From: Baylisascaris procyonis
Taxonomy: Eukaryota; Nematoda; Chromadorea; Rhabditida; Ascarididae
Direction of reading: 5' to 3'
Length of the DNA: 64,000 bases
NCBI GenBank assembly: GCA_037389465.1
Contig: JAZARR010000123.1
Location: forward strand, 814,501-878,500
Both the position numbers and the translations under genes were made by a program. Under the pieces are notes generated by a model. The model was not told the origin of the DNA. It saw only the letters and a list, made by a program, of their open reading frames with translations, and made no database searches. This document shows positions 14,301-26,731 of this stretch, piece after piece; position 1 is the stretch's first letter, and every line of letters begins with the position of its first letter.

Positions 14301-17300
14301 AAGAATAAACGCAAAGAGGATAATAGCTAATAATCTTTTATCTTTTAAAATAATAAGGTTCCCTCATTGCATTTGACAATTTCAGATTGCGTTCGACAAT
14401 CTGCCCACTCATCGTATTCCGTTAGTGAGAAATATACAAAAATTGGCAACTGAAGCTCAATATTTTCTCGAACAGGTTGTATTAACTCATAAACTTTTGA
14501 ATATTCTTATCATTGAATGTTGTTAAACAAAAATATTCAAATGCTGCAAAGAACCAGGAAATAATGCTCAAATATCCTCTTATATTTCCTATTTAGAATT
14601 GTGACTAGATGTTTTTTGCTTGCTCAGCGCTATTAGATTAGCTGCTAGTAATGTGTCGCCGCCATACTCAAAACAAAATAAGGGTCCAGAAAGCTCAATT
14701 TAGAAAGTTTTTTTAAAAAATCCATTGGAACAGTCGTTTGCGAAATTTCAAGTTGCGTGCAAGTTTTTATTGTTCGCTTGTAGAGCATATAAACATATTT
14801 ATCCGTTATAAATTTCCAGGCAGAAACGGACTATTTGTGAGAGGAGCTGCTTGTTCAGATCACCTTTCAAAAGCAGAGTAAATCTTGCAGATTTGTAAGA
14901 AAATTCATCTGAGTCAAGCTTAAAGCCGAAAAAAGAAGTGAGAGAGCTGACGCCCTTCACCTCCTCTCCCCTCCCCTATCTGAGTTTTATGTGCCCCTTT
15001 CACGACTATTTAAAGGTATTTGTAATGTTTGTTGAAGCAATGTATTCAGGCATTAACGACGTTTGGCATAACAAAGAATATCACTGAAGGACATCTACCT
15101 TGCGTGATTGACAGAGAGAATAACTTACCAAGAAGCATCAATCAATTACACAATGCAGAGCATATCTGGAAGAATATCGCTAGGTAATACAAATTACAAA
15201 TATCGCTAGATAACACAAAAATCATTACATTGGACGACTCAATAATCCTCCTTCTTTAAGGCAGTTTCTAAATGAAGGTAGTCTCTGGAAACAGTTGTGA
15301 AACCTATTGGATCATTTACGTGGAATTAAGAGCTCATCTTTGAATTATATTTTTCACAGCGAAATAACGTGCAAAATAGCATTACTTTATGGTTTGATAA
15401 CTTTTTTAAGGTGAAATTTCCCCTGATCTGCTATAAATGACCTGGTAAATGCAATCAAAGCACCGAGTGTTTAAAATTCCAAACAGAACTGAACGGTTTT
15501 TCATTAGTTCTCTCCAATAAACATTTGAGTGCAGTCATCGTAGATAAATTTGATTTCAACGGGTTGTCCACTTTTGTTGGTCAACTGCGCACACTAAGAA
15601 TCTCGATTTGCGGGCATCAGGACGTTCGGTATGATCATAGATGCAGATCACAATTTGCCCACTAACGTCGTCGACCCATATCGCTTTTCGCCGGATCTTG
15701 CGAAATAGCTTTGTCGCTCATCTAATAGGATGTCGTCCTTACCATCCTTCCTCTTAATTATTTTCCTCTGCAGTGAATCGGGTATCATCGACATTCATTT
15801 TGTGCAGTTTCATTTTTGCAATCTCAGAAGAAAATTTCCACTTTTTTCGGATGGAAATTTCAAAATTGCTCTAAAAATATCGATTTCGAAATAGATATTT
15901 TTTGCAGTTATATCGAGTTGGTATTCCAGTTTCATCTCGGTTCACTGTTCAATTTACTTCATATCGATATCGGTTTCGACTATTCACTTCGTACTGCAGA
16001 AGGCAAACAAAAGGATAGCGATAATAAATCAGACTCATTGATAAAAGAGGTTTTTATTATATTGATTGAAAGGGTATTTTCCAAATCGGTGTAATAGCGA
16101 TAAAAAGAATCAACAATTTTCTTAGAATCCAATTCATTGAAACTCACCGTTGACAAGTGAAAACAAATGAGAGTTGATGTACAGGCTTAACTCAGTACAT
16201 GGGGATTTCCATACCATTGATGGCTGTGAAGCAGTGGATTACAAGTTATCATACTTGTTACTGCCCTCTAATCCGATAAGCATAGATGACCGTTGTTTCT
16301 AAATTCACAAAGCCAACCGACATCGACGATTCATCTCGGCAATACTGAATAATCACCGTTGTGGCGGTTCAATTTCTCATTCTCAATTGATTTCCTCGTT
16401 TATTGAAGTTGATATAATTTAGGGAAAATGCGATTTGTTTCATAAGATGCGAATTTTTTGTAACACTTTATTGGCAATAATTTGTTTAATTTATTTATAA
16501 AGTTGCAAATAAGTGATGAAATTTTGAAAACATTCGCAATAACGCAAAAAATTTCACTCCTTTTTAAGATTGAGACGGCTGTATTCGATTTACAACTCAT
16601 TGAGACATCAGTTAATCAACCGAAGAGTGTTTTTGGGTTGAAATCTTTAAAAAGAGATGAACGTAAGGTAAGTTTTTCTTTAAAAATTCTTTTTATACAT
16701 TTTACTCTTACGTATGCTTTTTTCATATTCTTTTTTTTTTTCTTACAAAATTAGGCTTCTATTATGAGTCTCCAATTATTAATTAGAAGTCAACACCTAA
16801 ATGGCAAACAAAGACCTCATCATCCTTAAGGAATAGTGGTTTTAAATTAAAAGACCCCATATTGCACGATCCACCCTGTCGATTAGACTAAGGAATTGCC
16901 TTGGAATCGTGAAGTGCATCACCTTTGGAAGAGTTAATTAATTGAATTTTATTGGCATCCCTTTTAAAAATGGCAATCTATTTGAAGAAGTCAATAATAA
17001 TTATAATCGAACTCATAAGTCTATTCTATCATCGATCAGATAGATGTTCATCGTTAAGAAGCGATGAATCCACTTTGAATAGACTCAATTTCATTTCAAT
17101 ATGCTTTTATCGTTAACTTGTGATATTGTGACAAAAGATTCACAAACCATTTAAATGTTCATAAAATGGCCATATAATTTCATTCTCAAACAACAATTTA
17201 GCCACATTTCGGAAGGACGTTTACTATTGACGTTTCGATTTAAAAGCCCTTAAAAAACAATAGAATCATCCTTAAATATAATAAACTCAAATCGTTGAAG

Positions 17301-20300
17301 CATTCAAAAGAAACCCATTCTCAATGCACAACAAAATAACTATTAAAACATGCATCAGTTCGGAATGAACTTGTTCATTAAATGAAAAAAATCAGCGCAA
17401 CGAAGAAAATGATAGCGAACAGTTGCATAATAAATGTTTGACAAAGAAGTTCACTACTCACAGGTTAATTAAAGGTGAGAAATTAGTAAATACCTATTTC
17501 TAAAACGACAAATTATCATAGATAACAGATTTCTGACCATAGGATATGATAAGGAAATATAATTACATTCATGCTGCATATCGCATAATAGTGTTTAGCC
17601 GAATCAGATTTATATAATCTTTGACATCATACATTTAGGCAGTTGTATCGAAAATTGTGACAATGGTAAAGGAGATGCAAGAATGCTTGAAGGAAATGCG
17701 CTATAATCTCGATAACGTCACGGATTATCGATTGAAATGTGTGAAGGTTCGCCTATGATGACAGAATTTGTGTCCTAAATATAGCCGAAAGCAAATTAGG
17801 TGGCCCTTAAATAATGCCGTTCATTATGAATCAGATCAGTGTCGAGAATTATTTGCTCTTTTGTTTTTCATTTTCGGTAATGTTCCAAACAGCAATTGGC
17901 TAAGAAAGTATGACAAAGACTTGTAAGAACGAAGAAATTTTTTTCGTTGCCAAATTTAGTGAAATTTTCGAAGCATCGGTGGAAAATCAAAAAATAAGGA
18001 TGTTTTCTAAGAGGAATTCATGAAGAGTTTGGATGACGTGGATGATTTGGATGACTTTTTTTCTAATTAAATTAAAATCAATGATTAAACCGTTTCAAAT
18101 ATATGTATAAATAACCGTGCAATTAATCTGACAGGTATTACCGTGGTAATTAAGGCAATTAACCGAAGCAAAGCAGAAATAATTGCAGATATTCCAAGAG
18201 CACTATAATGGTCTACGTGATGCACGAACCGTTTCAACATTACTATCGTCGAGTGTTTTCGCAGGATACGATGCATCGATGAAGAAACTCATTCAAACAC
18301 TTCGAAGGGTCAAATATGAAACACAACCGAAAATATTCGATTGGAGAAATTTCGATATTAATCTACGTCAATTCGAAGCACTATACAGGTAATCGATCGA
18401 TGCAACAAGGTGATCGTTATTGTTCCATCTTTCAAGTGTGCCCTTTTATTGCGATGACAGCTTAAATGGCGTGAATTTTGTACTGCTTGTGCTCAAACCT
18501 ACAAAACTTGACGAAAATGCCCAAGTATATAAGCTGCGATGAAGAGAGGAGACCGATAGACGGGCAAGGTGCTGGAGTTAGTGTGGTACGCGGACCTGCT
18601 CATGGCTCATCTGAGCAGCCAGTTTCCTATGCCACCAATAAATTATAAAAATACGGATTTGCCTCTATGTTTTATCTAGTACTCATGCAAATCTTCCATT
18701 GGAGACGTCTTTCTGCGAGCAGCCTTTGATGCAGCTCGCAGAAAAAAATTATTGATTTTTTAAAAATTGCTGATTTTCTCGGGTTTTTTTTTCAATTGTT
18801 TTCAGGGAAGGAAGCAAAGACAGTCATGAAATCCACGATTTGCTTAAAATGAGAAAAATTCTCCAATCGGATGTGATTCCTCAGGTTGGAACATAATGAT
18901 TCTTTTTCTAGATCTTAATTTTATCCTTAATAGTGACAGATCATCTTATCCCCATAGACACTGTATAATTTTCTAACGCTATAGGTCGGTATTCGAAGAG
19001 GTCGAACAAAAAATGTCACCACTTAAGTCTAGTAGATAAAGGTGAATAAAAATTATGGTGAAGTGGCACATGAAATACTCGTTGTGAGGCATTAAATTTT
19101 ACAGGTGGATTGTGTTGATTGCAGACTGATGCAGATGGATAGGTAGGGCGTAAGTTTTGAAGGTGCTTCTTATTTGCACACCTTAAAGGTAAGAAAAGGG
19201 AATGATCTGATCGTAATTTTCAGATTGAACAACTTTCGCTACGTTTGAATTCAGCGTTAACCGCCCGAAACAATTTTTTCGAATCAACTGAGCTAGAACC
19301 GACAGAAAACGTTTCGGTGCCACGAATCCAACATTGCATACAATGCCTTCAAGTTCTACTTTCTTCCACTGAGACACTGAAGGTGAAGCAATCAAACTGA
19401 GGTATATTAGGCAATGAATCTATGCTCATACTCGCATACACTTTTATATCTTTGCTCGTTAAAGAATTCGTACTTTTGCAGTTGGAATAATGCATTGAAA
19501 CATATCTTAACTGAATGAATTTTGAACATCTGAATCCACATGAATTTGTGACAGCAATGAAACAAAAAACTATGACAACAATTGAGATTCCGGGCAAAAA
19601 GTACATGAGGATGAAGAAGTGGATTTAATTTTTTGTGATGAAAACAGTCTAGCATCCATTTCGAGGTTTTCGTTTCGATTATCAAATTAAAAAAAAAAAT
19701 TTCAGAAGCATAATAAACTCATCTCTCTTTCCGCCTAATATGTTCACAAATTAAAGCTGAATCATATGACTCATCGGCGATTGAGAATCCAATAATCAAA
19801 GGCGTCATTTGTTTTAAAAGATTTTTTACTAGCTTGAAGCATTATTCAGTTGTAAAATATGACATCAAAATCAAAACTTTGAATCAAACTAAATTTTCGA
19901 CGATATGAATAATTTAATGAATTTTCTCCTATGGGAAGCTATCGTTTTTTCAAGGTATTATGGTTGATTTATTATTGCAGAAGTCGAATTTTTTAAGAGC
20001 TGAATGGCTATCGAGGTTGCAACGACAGGTAACAATAGCGAAATCCTATTCACCCAGCCCTCAATATGATGAGTGAGTTTACGCTTAGAAATTCATCAAC
20101 AACTTATATATTGATCGCATTAATTATTGATCGCAGTATGGTGGAAAATTGCCGAATTCTTCGCATCTTAATTTCTAAATATTGAAAGAAAGGCAGTAAA
20201 TATCACTTAGCTGTGTAAAAGTTCACCCGTGCAAAGATTTACCTGTGCAAAAATTCTAGAAATTCATTAAACCTTTTTGAATAGAATAGCAAAACTTAAG

Positions 20301-23300
20301 GAGCGCTATTTGAGAAGCTCAGCAGAGTGCGGAGTCAACTATCATGTCCCCTTGTTGTGCTCTTAACGATAATTGAAATTAAATAAGCTTCCGATCGAAA
20401 ATAATATTTAGTCTTTCTTTTTTGTTATATGTGATAGGGACAGGTGTGTTAATGCTACATAGGCTTACTATTGTATTTGTCTAACTCAAACAACTGGTCA
20501 TAGATGAAAGCCATCGTCAAAGTGTTCGGAATCAACGGCGTTTGAATGATTTTCATTCTCTAAGCAGATTAAATATAATCTTAATTCCTATTTAGAAAAT
20601 GAGATTATCGTTTTCATTGGTCAAATTTGGGATCAGTTTTGTGAAATTATTCTTATTGGTGCTAAGATCGCCAAGTAAGCACATAACCTCAAGTATTTTT
20701 AAAATTCAAAATTCATCAGATGGTAGCTGAATTGGATATTTTTTGGCGCTAAACGTATGCAAACGATCCGGAAATATTTTCTACTTCATAGAAATATATG
20801 AAAGTATAAAAAATTTCGCAAAAAAAACAAAAAAAGCGCAGCGACGAGCAGTTTTAGCCGCCTACTTTTTTGACTTACAAACAATATTCGCCATCAAAAG
20901 ACTGTTTATTTAAATCGCAGCTTGTCAGGTGTACTTTTTTACAGTAATCGTAGCTGGGTGACTATTCGCACTTTACGAAATTTTGTTTCAATTTGCTTTT
21001 TTTGCGTTTTTCCCCTTCCACACGGAAGTCTGTATCATTCAGACAGCATTCGTTTCAATGGCTTGCACTCTGGCATTTTTTTCTCCCATTCAGCTGAAAA
21101 TCTCTCATAGCTGCAAAAATTATCAATAATTTTTGTCTCATTGCTCTCTAGAGGTCCATGAATACTTTAAGCGCTAAAACTTTCTCCATTACGAAGTTTT
21201 TGTATTTGCAAAGGGCTAAAAAAGAGAAGAAAGAGTCTGTCTTTTAACGATGAGATGTGATGATTGAGCAGTCACTATAAGATTTCCCATTATATGAGCA
21301 GAGTGCCTGAAATTTTAGAGTTCTTTCATTGCAGTGGGAAATTTCGACGACTATATCGACCATGCTTAGTGATCAAAAACTTACTAAACTTTTTGTGGGA
21401 ATTAATGCTAGCCAGCTAGCACATCACTTCCAGAAAAACACTGCCATCTGAGATTTTCGGATTTTGCGCATATTTGAGTATCTTTACCTCAAAATCTATT
21501 TAGAATCGGTAGTGATTTTTGATTTCTTTGAAATAAGCTTCACAGAATAGAGTATTGTATGGCCGCATAATGCTTCAATATTGGTTCCTTTAAATGTGAA
21601 ATTTAATTGATATATTGGAATGAAATTTAGTGCAGAAATTAGTAGAAGAAAAATGCCGAACTTGGTTCTCCCGTTATAGTTTATAAAGCGAAACCTTGAA
21701 ATATTAAGAAATTTTTTTTCGCATTCGTTTTTCTTAGAATTCTATTTTTGAAGTTTCATTTTCAGGATTAATCTTTTATTTGTGAAAATATATTTCGCTC
21801 ATTTCAAGCAAGAAGTTATCGTACAAGAACGTTCCTATAATTTATTTCTCTTACTCGGTAGGTGAAACGCCTTTCTTAATTTGTTTAATCTAACGATATT
21901 TATGCTTGTTGTAATTACTGTAGTTCCTTGTTATAATTTCTTTCTCGCTCTATTCACTTTGCGTTCTATTATATAAGGGTTTCATTTAGTTATGCTATAT
22001 TTGTGTAGCATCTGTTAACTATAGATTGTAGATATTGACAAGAGTGGCGTCCAACTCAAATTTCATTGCGTTTATAAATCCTCAAATATGTTTTCAGTTC
22101 ATTTCTCTTAAAAAGTTATTCAATTTTTCTTGTTCAGGAACAAGTTAAAGTAGAAGCGAGAATTAAAGTCATGAGCGATTCAAGGTGAAGGTAATTGGCA
22201 CTTTTTAAATAGAATGTCGATGCGTTCAGATAATCCGAACCATAGAACGATCAGGGAATTCTTTTACTCTAAGAGGCAAAACTATTCCTGATAGAGCGTT
22301 TTGCTCACAGGATTCCAGTGAAAAAAATGAGCTCGTCGAACGCAAAATTGCTCTTAAAGTGATAGAATTCTTAAGCCGAAAAGATGTACATGTGATACGG
22401 ATGTAAGCAATAAACGCTCACGGATATTCTGTGAGTTCGTCCAGCCAAACAAGGTTGGTCCGTCAATTGAGAAGGTCCTCAGTGGTTGATCACCGAAAAG
22501 GTCATTTGGCCGGAGATCATTGAAGAAGGTCACTGCAGGTCATTTGACACGACGTGCTACGGTACTGATTAGCAGAATCGCAGCCAATAAGGTATAGACC
22601 TTCTAGCCTTCATCGAGACTACCATGTAATCCGTGACATACATATCCAACGTAATCTGCGCCCACTCTTTCAAGCACTTCATAACAGTTCTCAGCAGCTC
22701 AATCCGTAAACGCCATCTCTAACTATGTGGTTTGCATGACTGAGCTGACTATCTTTGATTGGAAAACGAGTATGCAAAAAATTTTCAGCTTATTTTGCTC
22801 ATATTGCTTCATTTTGGCATATTTTACAATGGATGAGGCATTTTCCATTTCATGTTCCCATCGAGTTTTTAAGAACCGCAATGCCCTAAATTATCATGCT
22901 GAGCGGTACCGATTCTATCAGCCACTTCCAAGCCCGATCTACGATGAGGATCGATTCCGAGCGCTCTAGCAAATGGGTATTTTGGCGAACTTCTAGAAAG
23001 TTCTAGCCGTTGATTACAAAAAACTAAAATTCGTCTGATTCATCTTTTCGCCTCGGAATGAATTCTTCGGGAGGTTTCTTGACGGTTTCTGCTGGGAAAC
23101 AGCATTGGCGGAGGTAGTTGAGGACTGAACTCGGTGCTTCTCGAAAATTGAGATCATTAACTTCACATCAGCCACCTGTTTTCAGAGTCCTCCAACTTTG
23201 TAGTGAAGCAGTGGAGTACTCTCTGCAGTGAAGCAGTGGAGTACAAGAGCAGCATAAATACGCCTCATCAGAAAAACATCCTCCTGGAATATATCATAAA

Positions 23301-23516
23301 GCAGCACTTCAAAGCACATTGGTGAAATGTTCGGTCCTTCTGTAAAGTGATTTTCAAGCTTTTTGTTCGATTTCAGTCGATTCGTTATTTGCAGCTGAGA
23401 TTGGAGGTACGATTGGTCTCTACGTCGGTGCTACATTACTGACTGTCGCCGAAACAATTGTATTTTTCATCGAGAAAAGAACAAGGAAGTTTTTTATTCG
23501 ACCGTCTGAAATATGA
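8316..23516 (+). CDS. DEG/ENaC family (degenerin / amiloride-sensitive) sodium channel subunit
   Basis: Twenty exons agree in phase and give 883 residues: 8316-8464, 9132-9302, 9993-10172, 11127-11233, 12023-12210, 12692-12871, 13324-13428, 14029-14202, 14386-14475, 15050-15183, 15908-16049, 16569-16667, 17639-17746, 18189-18388, 18806-18884, 19224-19382, 19981-20028, 20568-20674, 21766-21857, 23377-23516. An in-frame TGA at 8295 supports the start. TM1 is about residues 51-72 (WALLLIFFLGLTIYQVIE), followed by FPTVLVCNKMQLK. The extracellular domain includes PGVMVSMYDPS, LEPGKVVTIPV and the CPEDC motif (375-379). TM2 starts near AEIGGTIGLYVG (844-855) and the protein ends 28 residues later. 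Family members form trimeric Na+ channels gated by touch, acid or peptides. Oddities: the usual His-Gly near residue 36 reads Leu-Gly, the filter Gly-X-Ser reads GAT, and about 430 residues separate CPEDC from the strand before TM2, far more than usual. Family call is firm; the ortholog is not identified. Confidence 0.92.
10523..10559. repeat. Two-copy 15-bp tandem repeat, intronic
   Basis: ATATTAAACGCTGTT occurs at 10523-10537 and again at 10545-10559 (period 22) within the third intron of the DEG/ENaC gene. Confidence 0.85.
22300..22590 (+). mobile_element. Possible decayed Tc1/mariner-like relic in last intron of the DEG/ENaC gene
   Basis: This stretch is richer in G+C than the intron around it and holds short coding-like pieces in different frames, including SSEKNELVERKIALKVIEF (about 22315-22371) and LKKVTAGHLTRRATVL (about 22523-22570). 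The second piece loosely recalls the GRPKK-T-A-R linker of Tc1-type transposases. No terminal inverted repeats, TA duplication or catalytic domain were found, so the assignment is weak. It could equally be another old repeat. Confidence 0.2.
23202..23244. repeat. Two-copy 18-bp direct repeat
   Basis: AGTGAAGCAGTGGAGTAC occurs at 23202-23219 and 23227-23244 in the last intron of the DEG/ENaC gene. A close relative, TGAAGCAGTGGATTACAAG, lies near 16227, so this may be part of a dispersed repeat. Confidence 0.8.
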
Positions 23517-24565
23517 AAGAGCTCAACGCTCACCACTTCTAATTGGAGTTACAAGAATCTTTAACTGTTTGAGATATCCGGAGCCTTGGATCGTGATGTC
23601 ATTCTTAAGGAAACTGCTCTTTTTGGGTATGGATGGAAGAAGTTCTGGTGGAAGATCTTAAAGATATACGCAGAAAGGTAGACAAGGTTTTAAAATTGTA
23701 GTGAAGGACACATTATGAACCCTCTCCTCTGTGATGAAGACGTTGCAGCCTTTTCAGAAGGTAATATTTTTAAGTAGTGGGTAATTCCGTATTGATGCTA
23801 CTCAAATATATTGCACAGTCGATAGCAATAGCTTCGAGGAATTTAGAAAGTTATTTAGGGATATTGAACATTGTCCATAACGAAGTTTATTAGCTCGTAA
23901 CCTTTACATGCCTATACAATATGAAATAGTATACAACAGTGGAATGAGATCGTGTACCTATACAATATGGAACAGTGGACACGTACCTTTGTTCTACTCG
24001 AGTGAATTGATACTGAAGAAGGGAGCGTTCTAAAATTCACTTATTCTCTTGACTATAGGTGATGAAAGAATGTTATTAAAATTGTTGCTTTAAGCGTTGT
24101 AGTCTGTTATTGTTGAAATCTATGGAACGTGTTCTACTCTACTGAGGTGTTAAATTTGCCCTTCTTTTCATGCTCATCCTTCTTTCCTTCTTCTTCCTCA
24201 AAGAACAACTGCTTTTTCTTTCTATGCGAGGAATGACTTCTTTCTCAAAGAATAGCTATGAGGGCATCTCTTTTTGTTCGCCTATGATATCGCATCGCCA
24301 ATGAGTAAGGTTTTCTTTGAAAATATGAAAAAGAATTGGCTATTCATTGAGTAATTTAATTCTTAACTTTATCAGAGCAGTCCCTCTCAGATTTTCATGG
24401 TGCAGCTTATGCAGATGTTTACGCTGGGTTGCGGCGAAATACATTTCTTCATTAGGCCTAATAAAAACTATTAATAATATACTTCTTTGTTGCCCTTAGC
24501 ACCTGTTTCTGACTCTAATTGAAGCTTTGATTGCCCCCACCAATATAGCCTTATTTTAGCACCTG

Positions 24566-24955
24566 TCAACCGTACAGCAATAAAAGCGAATATGCAACTG
24601 TAGCAACAGAATTCATCGTTTTGTACGGCAGCTGTAATGCAATGGCCTTATGGAAAAAAAAAAACATTGTTAAACAACGTGTGCCACTTTGTCGATTATA
24701 TTTAACGACGTATTGTCGTTCCTTAAAAGGTATTGCATCTACGTGGTCTGCTTCAAGCAACCTTCTGATGTTGTTATTCGCACGTATTCTTAGGTGTTGA
24801 TCAGTTACCCACATATGTGACATATATAGATGAAAGCTTTCATAATTCTTCACTTTTGAGTCATTTTTCCCTGCAAAACTGTTATGACTTGTTCGAACTG
24901 TGTGCGGTCGGTGGAATTTATTGGCAGCTGTAGCTTTATTATTGCCAATTTTCAT
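24566..24955 (-). CDS. Unrecognised 129-codon ORF, hypothetical
   Basis: This is one of the longest uninterrupted ORFs outside the recognised genes. The predicted product is basic in its first half, has DQHLRIRANNNIRRLLEAD in the middle, and ends hydrophobic (YSLLLLYG). It has no signal peptide, no known motif and no convincing splice partner. It may be an exon of an unidentified gene, a repeat relic or chance. Confidence 0.2.
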   Translation of the reverse strand: MKIGNNKATAANKFHRPHTVRTSHNSFAGKNDSKVKNYESFHLYMSHMWVTDQHLRIRANNNIRRLLEADHVDAIPFKERQYVVKYNRQSGTRCLTMFFFFHKAIALQLPYKTMNSVATVAYSLLLLYG

Positions 24956-26345
24956 GAATTATATTTCATTTATTTCATCAAAAATTTCATTTTAATTCAA
25001 TCTCCTATTTTATACAAAATGTAGCAATACTTCGAGCGTAGATTAAACACAGTGAAGAAATTAAAGGCTGAGATTACCATTGCAGATCAGTACTATTTTT
25101 TAAGACTATAGCCAGTATATCGCTTAAGAATTTAATGCTGAATATTTATAACGCAATAGCAATGAGCATATCGTATATAAGAAAATATTTGTTCTATTAT
25201 GATACGAATCATACACAAAAATGCCTCTCATCAAATACACAATTCATTATTGGAAAGCTGAGATATCCCCTCAGGGGTAATATTTTTTTGTTCTGATTGT
25301 ATGTATATCCTTCTCGATTACATTTATTGAATTTTGTGAATGAAATTGCCTTATCGTTTCGGCGTTCTATTTCTCGATGATGGCAAGTTTTTTTTAAAAG
25401 AAAGATTTATGTGTTGCAAAAAGTTTATCGACGAATCTCGTTGGGTGGCATGAACGATAGATGTATGACGCCGACAAATTAAAATTGACGTCTATTCTCC
25501 TAAAATGTTATCGTGTCTGCTGCACGTTTCGAGTATGGCTGCAGCTTACGGATGGATAGTTTCTGTTTGCATGAGCGTTTCGATAGCGAATTGCGATGTA
25601 TGCGGGTGTTTGCGGATGGGCGCAGGATGATGAAGTGTATTTGAACTTGCGTCCTCGGGTTCAGGCAACAAGTTTAAAGGCGCCTTCAGAGTGAACTTTG
25701 CTGTCTTTTCTATCACCACGGTCGTCAAAATACTCGGAAATAACAAAGAATTAACAAAAGGTATTCCGACCATCAGTGGGATTTTTAAAATATTATAGCT
25801 AGGCCAAAAGCACCAGCAAAAACTTAGGCCGCCATAAAGATTAAATAAGAAGGAACTAGAAAGGTTCTCTTGAAAGCGCCTTTAAATGAAGTCATTGCCG
25901 TTTGGTTTTGCTTGTGTGCATGAATTTCTAAGTGGCATAATATATGAACCAGGAGGCATTTAAGGAAGAGGTGTAATTTTTAAGGTATGCTCATTCCACT
26001 AAATTAAACTGCCATAATCGATTATGGTCATCAGAAATGCAATAGCAAATTCAGAGATGCGCTTTTCTTTTCGTTACGATGTAATTTTCTAAATGTGGGT
26101 CTTCTATCAGCAAGCGCCATTACCGCCATAATCTGAACTATTACATTGGTTTCCACTACTGTTTTCCGATGAAAAGAAAGTAAAAATGCACCACATAGAT
26201 AGGTGCTTTCGCATTCCGGTCAACTAGGTCATCTGCTTGGCCCAAACATTTGAAATCAATGAAAAATCATTTCTGATATAAAATCGTTTATCGTTGCAAA
26301 AATGAGAAAAATTAAATTAAATTAAGTTGAACAGTAAATGAGCGA

Positions 26346-26731
26346 CAAAATTTTCTTTCAGAAAATATTTGAGGAGTTGCTAGACTTAAACCGTATAATT
26401 CATCAAATACTTAGTGCATTAGCTTCTTCACTAGAGAATGACAGCTGCTTAAACGTTTTAAGGAAGCATCGAAAATGATAGCAGCATTTGCATTTATTGA
26501 AATTACAATTTTAATATTTTCATTGTTAATTTTTCTCGTGAAAGCTAATTTGCGAAGAGAACCGCTCTCTTTGAAATATCGCAATTTCAATCTCATTTAT
26601 TTACATAAAGCCACAAAACACCTTCCATCTTTCATCCTCATCGTTTCAATTTCGTTGTTATTTTTGTGCGTATTTCGATCGATCAGAATAGATGAATATT
26701 ATATTAATCTTGATTACAATATTTTTAAAGG
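26346..26731 (+). CDS. Unrecognised possible exon(s) with two hydrophobic segments
   Basis: From ATG 26475 an ORF of 92 codons encodes two strongly hydrophobic segments, FIEITILIFSLLIFLV and LPSFILIVSISLLFLCVF, separated by a basic loop. A plausible donor (AAAG then GTAATA) sits near 26731. Just before it, after a TTTCTTTCAG acceptor, a different frame is open for 38 codons, beginning KIFEELLDLNRIIHQILSAL. The two frames do not join without another intron. The layout recalls the start of a nematode multi-pass receptor, but no family signature was found and no downstream exons were located. Confidence 0.2.

Noticed and set aside
20029..20072. Longer form of exon 17 ending at a strong GTGAGT donor
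   Set aside because: Its phase does not fit the next supported exon at 20568, whereas the donor at 20029 does.
22139..22188. Possible extra exon (EQVKVEARIKVMSDS) in the last DEG/ENaC intron
   Set aside because: Good splice sites, but its phases do not fit between exons ending at 21857 and starting at 23377, which join cleanly without it.
23202..23244. Resemblance of AAGCAGTGGAGTAC to a cDNA-synthesis adapter
   Set aside because: It is not identical to the adapter, occurs twice plus a variant elsewhere, and sits in intron sequence, so a natural repeat is more likely than contamination.
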